13,203 bases of DNA, taken from Tepidimonas sp. GTDB lineage: Bacteria > Pseudomonadota > Gammaproteobacteria > Burkholderiales > Burkholderiaceae_C. The stretch covers positions 1-13,203 of the forward strand of contig JANWZF010000062.1 of assembly GCA_025054905.1 (NCBI GenBank), given 5' to 3'. Both the position numbers and the translations under genes were made by a program. The first letter of the stretch is position 1, and the number at the start of each line of letters is the position of its first letter. Shown piece by piece: positions 1 through 6,840 of the stretch. The notes under the pieces were generated by a model, which was not told the DNA's origin, did not search any database, and saw only the letters and a list, made by a program, of their open reading frames with translations.

Positions 1-738
1 CTGGGCGCTGGCGGCGTGACGCGCGCTGCGGGCAAAGGTTTGCGGGGCCTGCGGAAAGGCTGCCAGCAACGCCGGCAGCACCTGCAGGCGCAGACGGTTG
101 CGCGTGCGCTGCGGATCGCCGTTGCTGGGGTCGTCGATCCAGGGCGTCCCTGCCGCGGCGAGCTGGGCTCGCAGCAGACGCCCATCGGCCTGCAGCAGCG
201 GGCGGCCAAAGGTCACCCCGTGGCGCTCGAAGCGCTCGGGCATGGCCGCCAGCCCGGGCAATCCGGCGCCGCGTGTCAGCGCGAGCAACACCGTTTCCAG
301 CTGGTCCAGCGCGTGATGCGCCAACAGCACCGCGGCCGCGCCCGCCTGTCGTGCGGCCGCGGCCAGGGCTTCGTAGCGGGCCGTGCGGGCCGCCTCCTCG
401 ACGCTGCGCCCGGGCGCCTGGGCCACCTGCACGCGCCACGATTGCAGCGGCCAGCCCCAGGACGCGCACGTCTGCTCAACATGGGCGGCAAAGGCGTCGG
501 CTGCCGTCTGCAGACCGTGGTGCACGTGCACGGCGCGCACCCGTGCACCCCAGCGTTGCCCGGCAGCCAGCAGCAGCGCGGTGGAATCGGCGCCCCCGCT
601 GTAGGCCACCAGCAGCGGCGCGGCGGCACGATCCAGGTCCCGGTGGCGTTGGGCCCAGGCCGCCAACGCGGCTTGAGCCGCCTCAGGCGCGGGCGGCCTT
701 GGTATCGGTGTAGCGCCCAAAGGCTTGCAGGCGCTCAT
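1..738 (-). CDS. tilS: tRNA(Ile)-lysidine synthase TilS (3' end outside window)
   Basis: TilS uses ATP and lysine to convert C34 of the CAU-anticodon tRNA-Ile to lysidine, so that the tRNA reads AUA and is charged with isoleucine; it acts in the cytosol. The visible 246 residues carry the PP-loop SGGADST (residues 47-53), followed by HVHHGL, and further on the family motif WIDDPSN with a downstream RNRLR (about 200-217). The C-terminal part lies beyond position 1. Reading from the ATG at 736-738 gives an N-terminal extension of about 40 residues before the usual start of the PP-loop domain and a 56-base overlap with accA. No clear Shine-Dalgarno precedes it. Starts nearer the domain (TTG at 666, GTG at 609) cannot be excluded. 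It is the last visible gene of the cysS-glycosylase-accA cluster. The family assignment is firm; the start is not. Confidence 0.9.
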   Translation of the reverse strand, partial: MSACKPLGATPIPRPPAPEAAQAALAAWAQRHRDLDRAAAPLLVAYSGGADSTALLLAAGQRWGARVRAVHVHHGLQTAADAFAAHVEQTCASWGWPLQSWRVQVAQAPGRSVEEAARTARYEALAAAARQAGAAAVLLAHHALDQLETVLLALTRGAGLPGLAAMPERFERHGVTFGRPLLQADGRLLRAQLAAAGTPWIDDPSNGDPQRTRNRLRLQVLPALLAAFPQAPQTFARSARHAASAQ

Positions 739-1660
739 GGCGGCGACGGACCAGCTCGGCCGGCTCGAGGTCGGCCACCTGCCGCAGCGCCTCGCCCAGG
801 GCACGCTTGAGCAGCGCGGCCATCTGTTTGGGGTCGCGGTGCGCGCCCCCGACCGGTTCGTTGACGATTTTGTCCACCAGGCCCAGGGCCTTGAGCCGGT
901 GCGCGGTGATGCCCAGCGCCTCGGCGGCCTCCGGCGCCTTGTCAGCGGTCTTCCACAGGATCGAGGCGCAGCCCTCCGGGCTGATGACGGAGTACACCGC
1001 GTACTGCAGCATCAGCACCTGGTCGGCCACCGCGATGGCCAGCGCGCCGCCGGAGCCCCCCTCGCCGATGATCGTGCTGATGATGGGCACCTCCAGCTGC
1101 GCCATCTCGAAGATGTTGCGTCCGATCGCCTCGGACTGGTTGCGCTCCTCGGCGTCGATGCCGGGATAGGCCCCCGGCGTGTCGACGAACGTGAAGATGG
1201 GCAGCCGGAATTTTTCCGCCAGCTTCATTACGCGCAGCGCCTTGCGGTAGCCCTCGGGCTTGGTCATGCCGAAATTGCGCAGGGCGCGCTCTTTGGTGTC
1301 GCGCCCTTTCTGGTGCCCGACCACGGCGCACGGCTGGCCATTGAAGCGCGCCAACCCCGCCACGATGCTGGCATCGTCGGCAAAGTGGCGATCGCCATGC
1401 AGCTCGGTCCAATGGGTGAAGATTTCGCGGACGTAGTCGAGCGTGTAGGGCCGGTCGCTGTGGCGGGCGATCTTGGTGACCTGCCAAGGCGTCAGCTTGC
1501 TGTAGATGTCCTTGGTGAGCTGCAGGCTTTTCTGGCTCAGGCGTTCGATCTCTTCCGAGATGTCCACCGCCGACTCATTCTGCACGTAACGCAGCTCGTC
1601 GATCTTGGCTTCGAGCTCGGCGATGGGCTGTTCGAAATCCAGAAAATGGCGTTTGACCAC
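683..1660 (-). CDS. accA: Acetyl-CoA carboxylase carboxyltransferase subunit alpha
   Basis: AccA pairs with AccD to form the carboxyltransferase that moves CO2 from carboxybiotin on AccB to acetyl-CoA, giving malonyl-CoA for fatty acid synthesis. The product is 325 residues, against about 319 for the E. coli protein. It starts with the typical FLDFEQPIAELE segment and a helical N-terminal region. It then has the crotonase-like core with GHQKGRDTKERALRNFGM (116-133), VDTPGAYPG (159-167) and the glycine-rich GEGGSGGALAIA (199-210). I chose the GTG at 1658-1660 because the protein then begins as the family does, with GGAG ten bases upstream. An ATG at 1688-1690 would add ten residues and has an AGGGG six bases upstream, so it is a real alternative. 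The gene follows the glycosylase gene by 72 bases, in which a perfect palindrome lies. Confidence 0.96.
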   Translation of the reverse strand: MVKRHFLDFEQPIAELEAKIDELRYVQNESAVDISEEIERLSQKSLQLTKDIYSKLTPWQVTKIARHSDRPYTLDYVREIFTHWTELHGDRHFADDASIVAGLARFNGQPCAVVGHQKGRDTKERALRNFGMTKPEGYRKALRVMKLAEKFRLPIFTFVDTPGAYPGIDAEERNQSEAIGRNIFEMAQLEVPIISTIIGEGGSGGALAIAVADQVLMLQYAVYSVISPEGCASILWKTADKAPEAAEALGITAHRLKALGLVDKIVNEPVGGAHRDPKQMAALLKRALGEALRQVADLEPAELVRRRHERLQAFGRYTDTKAARA

Positions 1661-1706
1661 GGTTGTCACTCTCCATCGTGGCGCCCGCATGGAGCGCCCC
1701 TGGGGG

Positions 1707-1726
1707 CCGGCGCAGCGCTGCGCCGG
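1707..1726. repeat. Perfect 20-bp palindrome between glycosylase gene and accA
   Basis: The bases CCGGCGCAGCGCTGCGCCGG equal their own reverse complement. In minus-strand RNA this gives a stem of about eight G:C-rich pairs with a four-base loop, beginning seven bases after the glycosylase stop codon and ending about 45 bases before the accA start. No U-run follows, so it is not a standard intrinsic terminator. It could be a transcript-processing or stabilising hairpin, an attenuator, or a protein-binding site. The palindrome is seen directly; the role is inferred. Confidence 0.6.
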
Positions 1727-1732
1727 GAGGTT

Positions 1733-2431
1733 TCAATAGGCCACCGGGATCGGATCCAGCGAGCGCCAAATATACCAAGTCGCCACGCTGCGATAAGGCA
1801 CCCAGGCAGCGGCCACTTCGCGCGCGTCGCTGCGCGTGACCGGCTCGCCCGAAAAATAGCACTGGCTGATGCCACGCAGCAGGCCCACATCGTCCAGCGG
1901 CAGCACGTCTGGCCGCAGCAGGTAGAAGATCAGGAACATCTCGGCCGTCCAGCGGCCGATGCCACGGATGGCCACCAGCTCGCGGATGATGGTCTCGTCG
2001 TCCATCGCGTGCCAGGCGGCCGGATCGATGCGGCCATCGTCGAAGTGGCGCGCCAGGTCGAGCAGGTATTCGACCTTGCGCGCGCTCAGGCCCGCAGCGC
2101 GCAGCGCCTGGGGGCCATGCGCCAGCAACGCCTGGGGCGCCACGGTGTCGCCCGCGCCCAGCAGGGCCAGCAGGCGATCCCACACCGCCTGCGCGGCCTT
2201 GACCGAGATCTGCTGCCCCACCACGCTGCGCGCCAGGGTGGTGAACGCATCGCCACGAGACTGCAGGCAGGCCGGCCCGAACTGAGGGATCAGCCGCGCC
2301 AGCACCCGATCGCGCGCGCACAGGTGGCGGCAGGCTTCATCCCAGTACACGGGCACCAGAGCCTGACCCTGGCGCCGCCCATGCGCGGGCAGTGCGCACA
2401 CTCCGTCCGGGGCACGGCGCAAGGCGCTCAT
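1733..2431 (-). CDS. DNA-3-methyladenine glycosylase, AlkA-type HhH-GPD family
   Basis: Enzymes of this family remove alkylated purines such as 3-methyladenine from DNA by cutting the N-glycosidic bond, starting base excision repair. The 232-residue product has VVGQQISVKAA (70-80), typical of the family. It also has the helix-hairpin-helix LVAIRGIGRWTAEMF (152-166) and the GPD-type segment LPLDDVGLLRG (177-187), in which Asp181 aligns with the catalytic aspartate. There is no C-terminal cysteine cluster for an iron-sulfur site, which argues against the Nth/MutY branch. The ATG at 2429-2431 overlaps the cysS stop as ATGA and has GGGAG about six bases upstream, so translation is probably coupled to cysS. 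It is much shorter than E. coli AlkA (282 residues) and lacks AlkA's N-terminal domain. The exact lesion range is unknown. Confidence 0.88.
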   Translation of the reverse strand: MSALRRAPDGVCALPAHGRRQGQALVPVYWDEACRHLCARDRVLARLIPQFGPACLQSRGDAFTTLARSVVGQQISVKAAQAVWDRLLALLGAGDTVAPQALLAHGPQALRAAGLSARKVEYLLDLARHFDDGRIDPAAWHAMDDETIIRELVAIRGIGRWTAEMFLIFYLLRPDVLPLDDVGLLRGISQCYFSGEPVTRSDAREVAAAWVPYRSVATWYIWRSLDPIPVAY

Positions 2432-3807
2432 GCCCGCTCCCAAGTGGTGCCCCCCGGCCCATCCTTGAGCACGATGCCCTGCGCGGCGAGTTCGGCACGG
2501 ATGCGGTCGGCGGTGGCGAAATCGCGGGCGGCCTTGGCGGCGGCACGCTCGGCGATGCGCGCCTGGATCGTGGCCTCATCCAGCCCGGCCCCGGCACGCA
2601 GAAAGGCCTGCGGATCCTGCTGCAGCAAGCCGAGCACCCCGCCCAGCGCACGCAACAGCGCCGCCAGGCGCGCATCGCGCGTGCGGTTGACTTCGGCGGC
2701 CAGCTCGAACAACACCGCCACCGCTTCCGGGGTGTTGAAGTCCTCATCCATCGCCGCACGAAAGCGCGCCGCCCACGCATCGCCCCAGTCGATGGATGGC
2801 CCGGCCACGGCGGCGGGGGCGCTGGCCAGCGCCGTGTACAGCCGCTTCAAGCCCGCGCGCGCGTCCTCCAGGTGCTGGTCGCTGTAGTTCAGCGGACTGC
2901 GGTAGTGCGCGCGCACGATGAAAAAACGCACCGTCTCGGCGTCAAAGCGCTGCAGCACATCGCGGATGGTGAAGAAATTGCCCAGACTCTTGGACATCTT
3001 TTCGCCATCGACGCGCACAAAGCCGTTGTGCATCCAGTAGCGCGCCAGCGGCTGGCCGGTGGCGGCCTCGCTTTGGGCGATCTCGTTTTCGTGATGCGGA
3101 AACTGCAGATCAGCCCCACCACCATGGATATCGAAGCTGTCACCCAGCAACGCGCAGCTCATCGCCGAGCACTCGATGTGCCAACCCGGCCGACCAGGGC
3201 CAAACGGGCTGTCCCAGCGCGCCTCGGCGGGCTCACCGGGCTTGGCCGCCTTCCACAGAACAAAATCGAGCGGGTCGCGCTTGCTCGGATCGACCTCGAC
3301 GCGCTGGCCGGCACGCAGCTCATCGAGGCTTTTGCCGGACAGCTTGCCGTAACCGGCAAACGAGCGCACAGCGTAGTTGACGTCGCCGTCGGCGCTGCGG
3401 TAGGCGTAGCCCTTGGCTTGCAGCCGCTCGATCAGCGCCAGCATCTGCGGCACGTAGTCGGTGGCACGCGGTTCGTGATCCGGTCGCTCGATGCCCAGGG
3501 CGTCGGCATCTGCGTGCAGCGCGGCGATCATCCGATCGGTCAGGCTGCGGATGGTTTCACCGTTGTGCAGGGCGCGCGCGATGATCTTGTCATCGATGTC
3601 GGTGATGTTGCGCACGTAGGTGACGCGATAGCCGCTGGCCTTCAGCCAGCGTTGCACAACATCAAACGCCACCATCGATCGGGCGTGGCCCAGGTGGCAC
3701 AGGTCGTACACCGTCATGCCGCACACGTACATGCGTACGTGGCCCGGCTGCAGCGGCGCAAACGGCTCCAGGCGCCGCGTCAAGGAATTGTGGATGCGCA
3801 GGGTCAT
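2428..3807 (-). CDS. cysS: Cysteinyl-tRNA synthetase
   Basis: CysS is a class I aminoacyl-tRNA synthetase that charges tRNA-Cys with cysteine in the cytosol. The 459-residue product is close to the E. coli length of 461. It has the HIGH-type motif HLGH (38-41) and KMSKS (270-274). The zinc-site residues match the known pattern: Cys29, Cys213, His238 and Glu242, the last two within HHENE. The start is the ATG at 3805-3807, where the protein begins MTLRIHNSLTRRLEPF in line with the family. The open frame extends further upstream but that part has no homologous content. The gene is divergent from the TPR gene across a 62-base gap and probably heads the cluster that runs through the glycosylase, accA and tilS. 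No clear Shine-Dalgarno precedes the start; GC-rich inverted repeats lie in its leader. Confidence 0.98.
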   Translation of the reverse strand: MTLRIHNSLTRRLEPFAPLQPGHVRMYVCGMTVYDLCHLGHARSMVAFDVVQRWLKASGYRVTYVRNITDIDDKIIARALHNGETIRSLTDRMIAALHADADALGIERPDHEPRATDYVPQMLALIERLQAKGYAYRSADGDVNYAVRSFAGYGKLSGKSLDELRAGQRVEVDPSKRDPLDFVLWKAAKPGEPAEARWDSPFGPGRPGWHIECSAMSCALLGDSFDIHGGGADLQFPHHENEIAQSEAATGQPLARYWMHNGFVRVDGEKMSKSLGNFFTIRDVLQRFDAETVRFFIVRAHYRSPLNYSDQHLEDARAGLKRLYTALASAPAAVAGPSIDWGDAWAARFRAAMDEDFNTPEAVAVLFELAAEVNRTRDARLAALLRALGGVLGLLQQDPQAFLRAGAGLDEATIQARIAERAAAKAARDFATADRIRAELAAQGIVLKDGPGGTTWERA

Positions 3808-3817
3808 GGTGGGCCGG

Positions 3818-3839
3818 CCCGCGGACCAGCCGCCGCGGG
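3818..3839. repeat. GC-rich inverted repeat in the cysS/TPR divergent region
   Basis: CCCGCGG (3818-3824) and CCGCGGG (3833-3839) are perfect 7-base inverted arms around an 8-base loop. A further perfect palindrome, GGGCCGGCCC, sits at 3811-3820, directly before the cysS start. The repeat covers the region where a -35 element for the plus-strand promoter should be and would also lie in the leader of a cysS transcript. It may be an operator or a leader hairpin. Such repeats also arise by chance in DNA this GC-rich. Confidence 0.35.
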
Positions 3840-3843
3840 GCTC

Positions 3844-3849
3844 TACAAT
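3844..3849 (+). promoter_or_regulatory. Probable -10 element for the TPR-ppi-lpxH-mtfA unit
   Basis: TACAAT, within CTCTACAATC, is a good match to the sigma-70 -10 consensus (TATAAT) and stands out in a GC-rich setting. It would place the transcription start near 3856, just ahead of the first plus-strand gene. No convincing -35 hexamer is visible 16-18 bases upstream, where the inverted repeat lies instead. Confidence 0.5.
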
Positions 3850-3869
3850 CGATCGGAAAGGCACGTATT

Positions 3870-4457
3870 GTGCACTGCCGGTCTGCCTCCATGCCCCACA
3901 CGCGCGACGTCTCCCCCCTTGCGCACCGCCGCCGGCGCCGCTGGACTGGCGCCTTGGCCGCGGGGCTGCTGCTGCCCTGCCTGGTCTTGGGCCAGCCTGC
4001 CACGGGCGCGGCGCTGCTGACGCAGGTGCAGCGTGACCTGGCGGCCGGCCAGGCCACGCTTGCGCTGCAGACGCTGCAGGGTTGGCTGCAGCAGCATCCG
4101 GACGACGTGCAGGCCCGGCTGCTGCTGGGCCTGACCCAGGCCCAGCTGGGCGAAGTCGCAGCCGCGCAGGCGACCTACGAGGAGTTGACGCGCCGCTATC
4201 CGGAACTGCCCGAGCCCTACAACAACCTGGCCGTGCTGCACGCCGCAGCGGGCCGTCTGGGCGAGGCGCGCGCCGCGCTGGAAGCCGCCCTGCGCGCGCA
4301 CCCCGACTACGCCACGGCCCACCGCAACCTGGGCGATGTTTATGCGCAGCTGGCCCTGGGGCACTGGCAGCGTGCGCTGGCCTTGCAGCCCGACCAGGCT
4401 GGCCTGGCCGAGCGCGCCGCCGCGCTGCGCCAGCTGCTGCAAGCCGCCCCCCGTTGA
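3870..4457 (+). CDS. Exported tetratricopeptide repeat protein
   Basis: This is a 195-residue protein of unknown specific role. An arginine-rich N-terminus (five arginines at 20-24) is followed by a hydrophobic stretch (about 28-41) and small residues ending in ATGA, consistent with a Sec signal peptide; no lipobox is evident. About three TPR units follow (roughly 81-113, 114-147 and a shortened 148-175), including PEPYNNLAVLHAAAGRLGEA. TPRs are protein-protein interaction scaffolds, so a periplasmic or membrane-associated adaptor is likely. I chose the GTG at 3870 because GGAAAGG lies eight bases upstream. The ATG at 3891 would drop seven residues, keep the signal peptide, and is an equal possibility by codon type. 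The gene leads the unit with the cyclophilin gene 11 bases downstream, and the pairing fits an envelope-biogenesis setting (inference). Confidence 0.8.
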   Translation: MHCRSASMPHTRDVSPLAHRRRRRWTGALAAGLLLPCLVLGQPATGAALLTQVQRDLAAGQATLALQTLQGWLQQHPDDVQARLLLGLTQAQLGEVAAAQATYEELTRRYPELPEPYNNLAVLHAAAGRLGEARAALEAALRAHPDYATAHRNLGDVYAQLALGHWQRALALQPDQAGLAERAAALRQLLQAAPR

Positions 4458-4468
4458 TCGACCGTCCG

Positions 4469-5107
4469 ATGCTGCACCGCCGTCTGCTGCTGGCCTGTCT
4501 GTCGTCCTGGATGCTGCCGTGGGCCCATGCCCAGGGCAGCGCCGCCCCTGCGCGTGCCGCCTCGGCGGCCGCACCCCCCTCCCCTGGAGCCCGAACCGTG
4601 AATCCCCAAGTCGAACTGCACATCGCCGGCCGCGGCGTCATCACGCTGGAACTGGATGCCGCCAAGGCACCCAAGACGGTGGACAACTTCCTGACCTACG
4701 TGCGCGAGGGTCATTACGACGGCACGATCTTCCACCGTGTCATCGACGGTTTCATGATCCAGGGTGGCGGCTTCGAGCCCGGCATGAAGCAAAAGCCCAC
4801 CCGCGCCCCGATCGAAAACGAAGCCGCCAACGGCCTGAAAAACGATCGCTACACGATCGCGATGGCACGTACCCAGGCCCCGCATTCGGCCACCGCGCAG
4901 TTTTTTATCAACGTGGCCGACAACGATTTTCTCAACCACACCGCCCCGACTCTGCAGGGCTGGGGCTACGCGGTGTTCGGGCGCGTGATCAAGGGCACCG
5001 AGGTGGTGGATGCCATCCGCCAGGTGCGCACCGGCCGCCGCGGCTTTCACGACGACGTGCCGCTGGACGATGTCGTCATCACCAAGGCGGTGATCGTGCA
5101 GCCGTGA
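4469..5107 (+). CDS. Cyclophilin-type peptidyl-prolyl cis-trans isomerase with signal peptide
   Basis: Cyclophilins catalyse cis-trans isomerisation of X-Pro bonds during protein folding. The 212-residue product has three parts. First is a clear signal peptide (1-21, cleavage after AHA). Second is a low-complexity Ala/Pro/Ser linker (about 22-43). Third is a complete cyclophilin domain (from 44) with FHRVIDGFMIQGGGFEPG (88-105, containing the catalytic-type Arg90) and QFFINVADNDFLNH (144-157). The domain resembles cytosolic PpiB more than periplasmic PpiA, yet the signal peptide predicts export. At the domain boundary a GTG (4598) has GGAG eight bases upstream and would yield a 169-residue cytosolic form close to the length of E. 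coli PpiB (164). The ATG at 4469 has no clear Shine-Dalgarno and sits 11 bases after the TPR stop. The stop overlaps the lpxH start. Choosing ppiA or ppiB is not safe, so no symbol is given. Confidence 0.93.
   Translation: MLHRRLLLACLSSWMLPWAHAQGSAAPARAASAAAPPSPGARTVNPQVELHIAGRGVITLELDAAKAPKTVDNFLTYVREGHYDGTIFHRVIDGFMIQGGGFEPGMKQKPTRAPIENEAANGLKNDRYTIAMARTQAPHSATAQFFINVADNDFLNHTAPTLQGWGYAVFGRVIKGTEVVDAIRQVRTGRRGFHDDVPLDDVVITKAVIVQP
4586..4600 (+). promoter_or_regulatory. Possible internal ribosome binding site and GTG start in the cyclophilin gene
   Basis: GGAG (4586-4589), eight spacer bases and an in-frame GTG (4598-4600) fall exactly where the linker ends and the PpiB-like domain begins (NPQVELHIAGRG). 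This could start a second, unexported product, or be the relic of the original start of a cytosolic gene. Alternatively it may be chance: GGAG is common in GC-rich coding DNA. Confidence 0.4.
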
Positions 5108-5916
5108 GCCTGGAGGCACCGGCCACCGCGATGGCCGCGTCCCTGGTCGTCGCCCCTGAGGAACTGCAGCGCGTGGACTGCGTGGCCGACGTGCACCTGC
5201 ACGCCGAGGATGCGGCCACGGCACTGGCCTTCGAGCAGCACGTGGTCCACGGTCGGTTCGACGCCCTGCTGATTCTGGGTGACTTGTTTGAAGTGTGGGT
5301 GGGCGATGACCTGCTGCAAGGCGACGACGCGCAGGCTGCACTGGCGCGCCGCCTCGCGCAGGCGTTGCGCCACGTCAGCCAGCAGCGGCCGGTGTGGCTG
5401 ATGCACGGCAACCGCGACTTTTTGCTTGGCGCGGACTTCGCCGCCGCCAGCGGGGCCACGTTGCTGCCGGACCCAGCCGTGCTGGCGCTGGGAGGCTGGC
5501 GCTGGCTGCTGTCGCATGGCGACGCCTGGTGCGTGGCGGATCGCGATTACCAGGCCTGGCGCGCCCAGGCCCGCAGCAACGCCTGGCGCACGGCCTTTCT
5601 GGCCCAGCCGTTGGCCGATCGACTGCGCCAGGCGCGGCAGTTGCGGGCCCAGAGCCGCCAGCACCAGGCGCAGCGCCAGCAGGCCGGGCACCCTTGGGCC
5701 GACGTGGACGAACACGTGGTGGACGAGGCGCGCCGGCGGGCCGGCGCCGACGGTGTCATCCATGGTCACACCCACCGCCCGGCCGTCCATCGCCTGCCCA
5801 GCGGTGCGCCGCGGCTCGTGCTCAGCGACTGGGATGCGCAGGCCACGCCACCGCGCCTGCAGGTGCTGCGCCTGGCCCCCGGCGGGGGCTGGAGCACCGT
5901 GGTGCCGGGGTCCTGA
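5104..5916 (+). CDS. lpxH: UDP-2,3-diacylglucosamine diphosphatase LpxH
   Basis: LpxH hydrolyses UDP-2,3-diacylglucosamine to lipid X and UMP in lipid A synthesis, at the inner face of the cytoplasmic membrane. The 270-residue product has the calcineurin-like metallophosphoesterase metal-site motifs in order: DVH (Asp29, His31), GDLFEVWVGDD (Asp60), HGNRDF (Asn103), SHGD (His138) and HGHTH (His220, His222). These match the residues known in the E. coli enzyme. The GTG at 5104 overlaps the cyclophilin stop as GTGA, suggesting coupled translation. An ATG at 5131 would remove nine residues and has GGAGG about 14 bases upstream, so it remains possible. E. coli LpxH is 240 residues; the excess here is partly the N-terminus. 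The next gene starts 30 bases on. Confidence 0.95.
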   Translation: MSLEAPATAMAASLVVAPEELQRVDCVADVHLHAEDAATALAFEQHVVHGRFDALLILGDLFEVWVGDDLLQGDDAQAALARRLAQALRHVSQQRPVWLMHGNRDFLLGADFAAASGATLLPDPAVLALGGWRWLLSHGDAWCVADRDYQAWRAQARSNAWRTAFLAQPLADRLRQARQLRAQSRQHQAQRQQAGHPWADVDEHVVDEARRRAGADGVIHGHTHRPAVHRLPSGAPRLVLSDWDAQATPPRLQVLRLAPGGGWSTVVPGS

Positions 5917-5946
5917 AGACGCCTGCCGGCGGGCATCAACCCACCG

Positions 5947-6840
5947 ATGGTCTGGGCAACGTGGCTGCACCGGGGTTGGCAGCGCTGGCAACAGCGCCGC
6001 GCCTTGCGCCGCGGCGACCCCGCAGCCATCCCCGAACCGCTGTGGCAGCAGGTGCTGGCCGCGCTGCCGCTGCTGCAGGCGCTGCCAGCGCCGTTGCAGT
6101 CACGCCTGCGTGGCCTCAGCGCGGCCTTTTTGGCACGCAAGCGCTTCAGCGGCGCGCACGGCCTGGCAGTGGACGACACCATGGCCCTGCTGGTGGCGGC
6201 GCAGGCCTGCCTGCCCCTGGTTTACCGGGGCTTGCCCGCGCTGGCCTGGTACGAGGGCTTCGTCGGCATCGTGCTGCATCCGCACGAGGTGCGCGCACCG
6301 CGGCGCCTGACCGACGAGGCCGGTGTCGTGCATGAATACGACGAGGAACTGGCCGGTGAAGCCATGCAGGGCGGCCCAATCGTGCTGGCCTGGCCGCGCG
6401 TGCTGGGGGCTGCGGATGGCGAGGGCGTCGGTCACAATCTGGTCATTCACGAATTTGCGCACGCCATCGACCTGCGCGGCAAGCCGCTGGGGCAGCCCGC
6501 CGACGGATGTCCGCCGCTGCCGCGCGGCTGGCTGGGGCTGGCACCCGCCGCCGCACGCGAGTTGTGGCGGCGCGAGCTGGCCGCGGCCTACAACATCCAC
6601 CGCCAGCGGGTGGTGATGCACGAACACTTTGGCGCGGCTGCGCCGTGGCTGGATCCGTACGGTGCCAGTGCACCGGCGGAGTTTTTTGCCGTCAGCTGCG
6701 AAGCGTACTGCGTCGATCGGGCTCGGCTGGCCGCCGAGCACCCGGTCTGGACCGCGCTGCTGGATGCCCTGTTCGCGCACCCGCAAGCGCCCGACGGCCC
6801 GGACGCGCTGGCCGCGATCAGCGCCGCAGCAGCACCTTGA
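5947..6840 (+). CDS. mtfA: MtfA-family zinc metallopeptidase (M90)
   Basis: In enterobacteria MtfA binds the glucose repressor Mlc and has aminopeptidase activity, linking it to control of the PTS glucose transporter ptsG. The 297-residue product has the zincin motif HEFAH (168-172) within GHNLVIHEFAHAIDL, and a downstream APAEFFAVSCE in which Glu245 fits the third zinc ligand. The order and spacing match MtfA, although E. coli MtfA is shorter at 265 residues. Whether an Mlc-like partner exists here cannot be judged, so the regulatory role is an inference from another lineage. No strong Shine-Dalgarno precedes the ATG. The gene probably shares the upstream transcript with lpxH. Its last 23 bases overlap the 3' end of the convergent DUF349 gene. 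Confidence 0.92.
   Translation: MVWATWLHRGWQRWQQRRALRRGDPAAIPEPLWQQVLAALPLLQALPAPLQSRLRGLSAAFLARKRFSGAHGLAVDDTMALLVAAQACLPLVYRGLPALAWYEGFVGIVLHPHEVRAPRRLTDEAGVVHEYDEELAGEAMQGGPIVLAWPRVLGAADGEGVGHNLVIHEFAHAIDLRGKPLGQPADGCPPLPRGWLGLAPAAARELWRRELAAAYNIHRQRVVMHEHFGAAAPWLDPYGASAPAEFFAVSCEAYCVDRARLAAEHPVWTALLDALFAHPQAPDGPDALAAISAAAAP

Noticed and set aside
725..2887. A 720-codon open frame on the plus strand opposite accA, the glycosylase gene and cysS
   Set aside because: The opposite strand carries three recognisable conserved proteins in full. The translation is a His/Gln/Arg/Ala-rich composition artefact of GC-rich DNA with no known motif.
3870..3960. Lipoprotein signal (cysteine in LLPC) or Tat signal (RRRRR) in the TPR protein
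   Set aside because: Proline stands before the cysteine, which does not fit a lipobox, and the arginine run lacks the SRRxFLK-type Tat context; a Sec signal peptide fits better.
3808..4686. Upstream extension of the cysS frame to give a 752-residue protein
   Set aside because: CysS homology begins exactly at the ATG at 3807. The extension is Ala/Arg/Gly/Pro-rich shadow of the TPR and cyclophilin genes.
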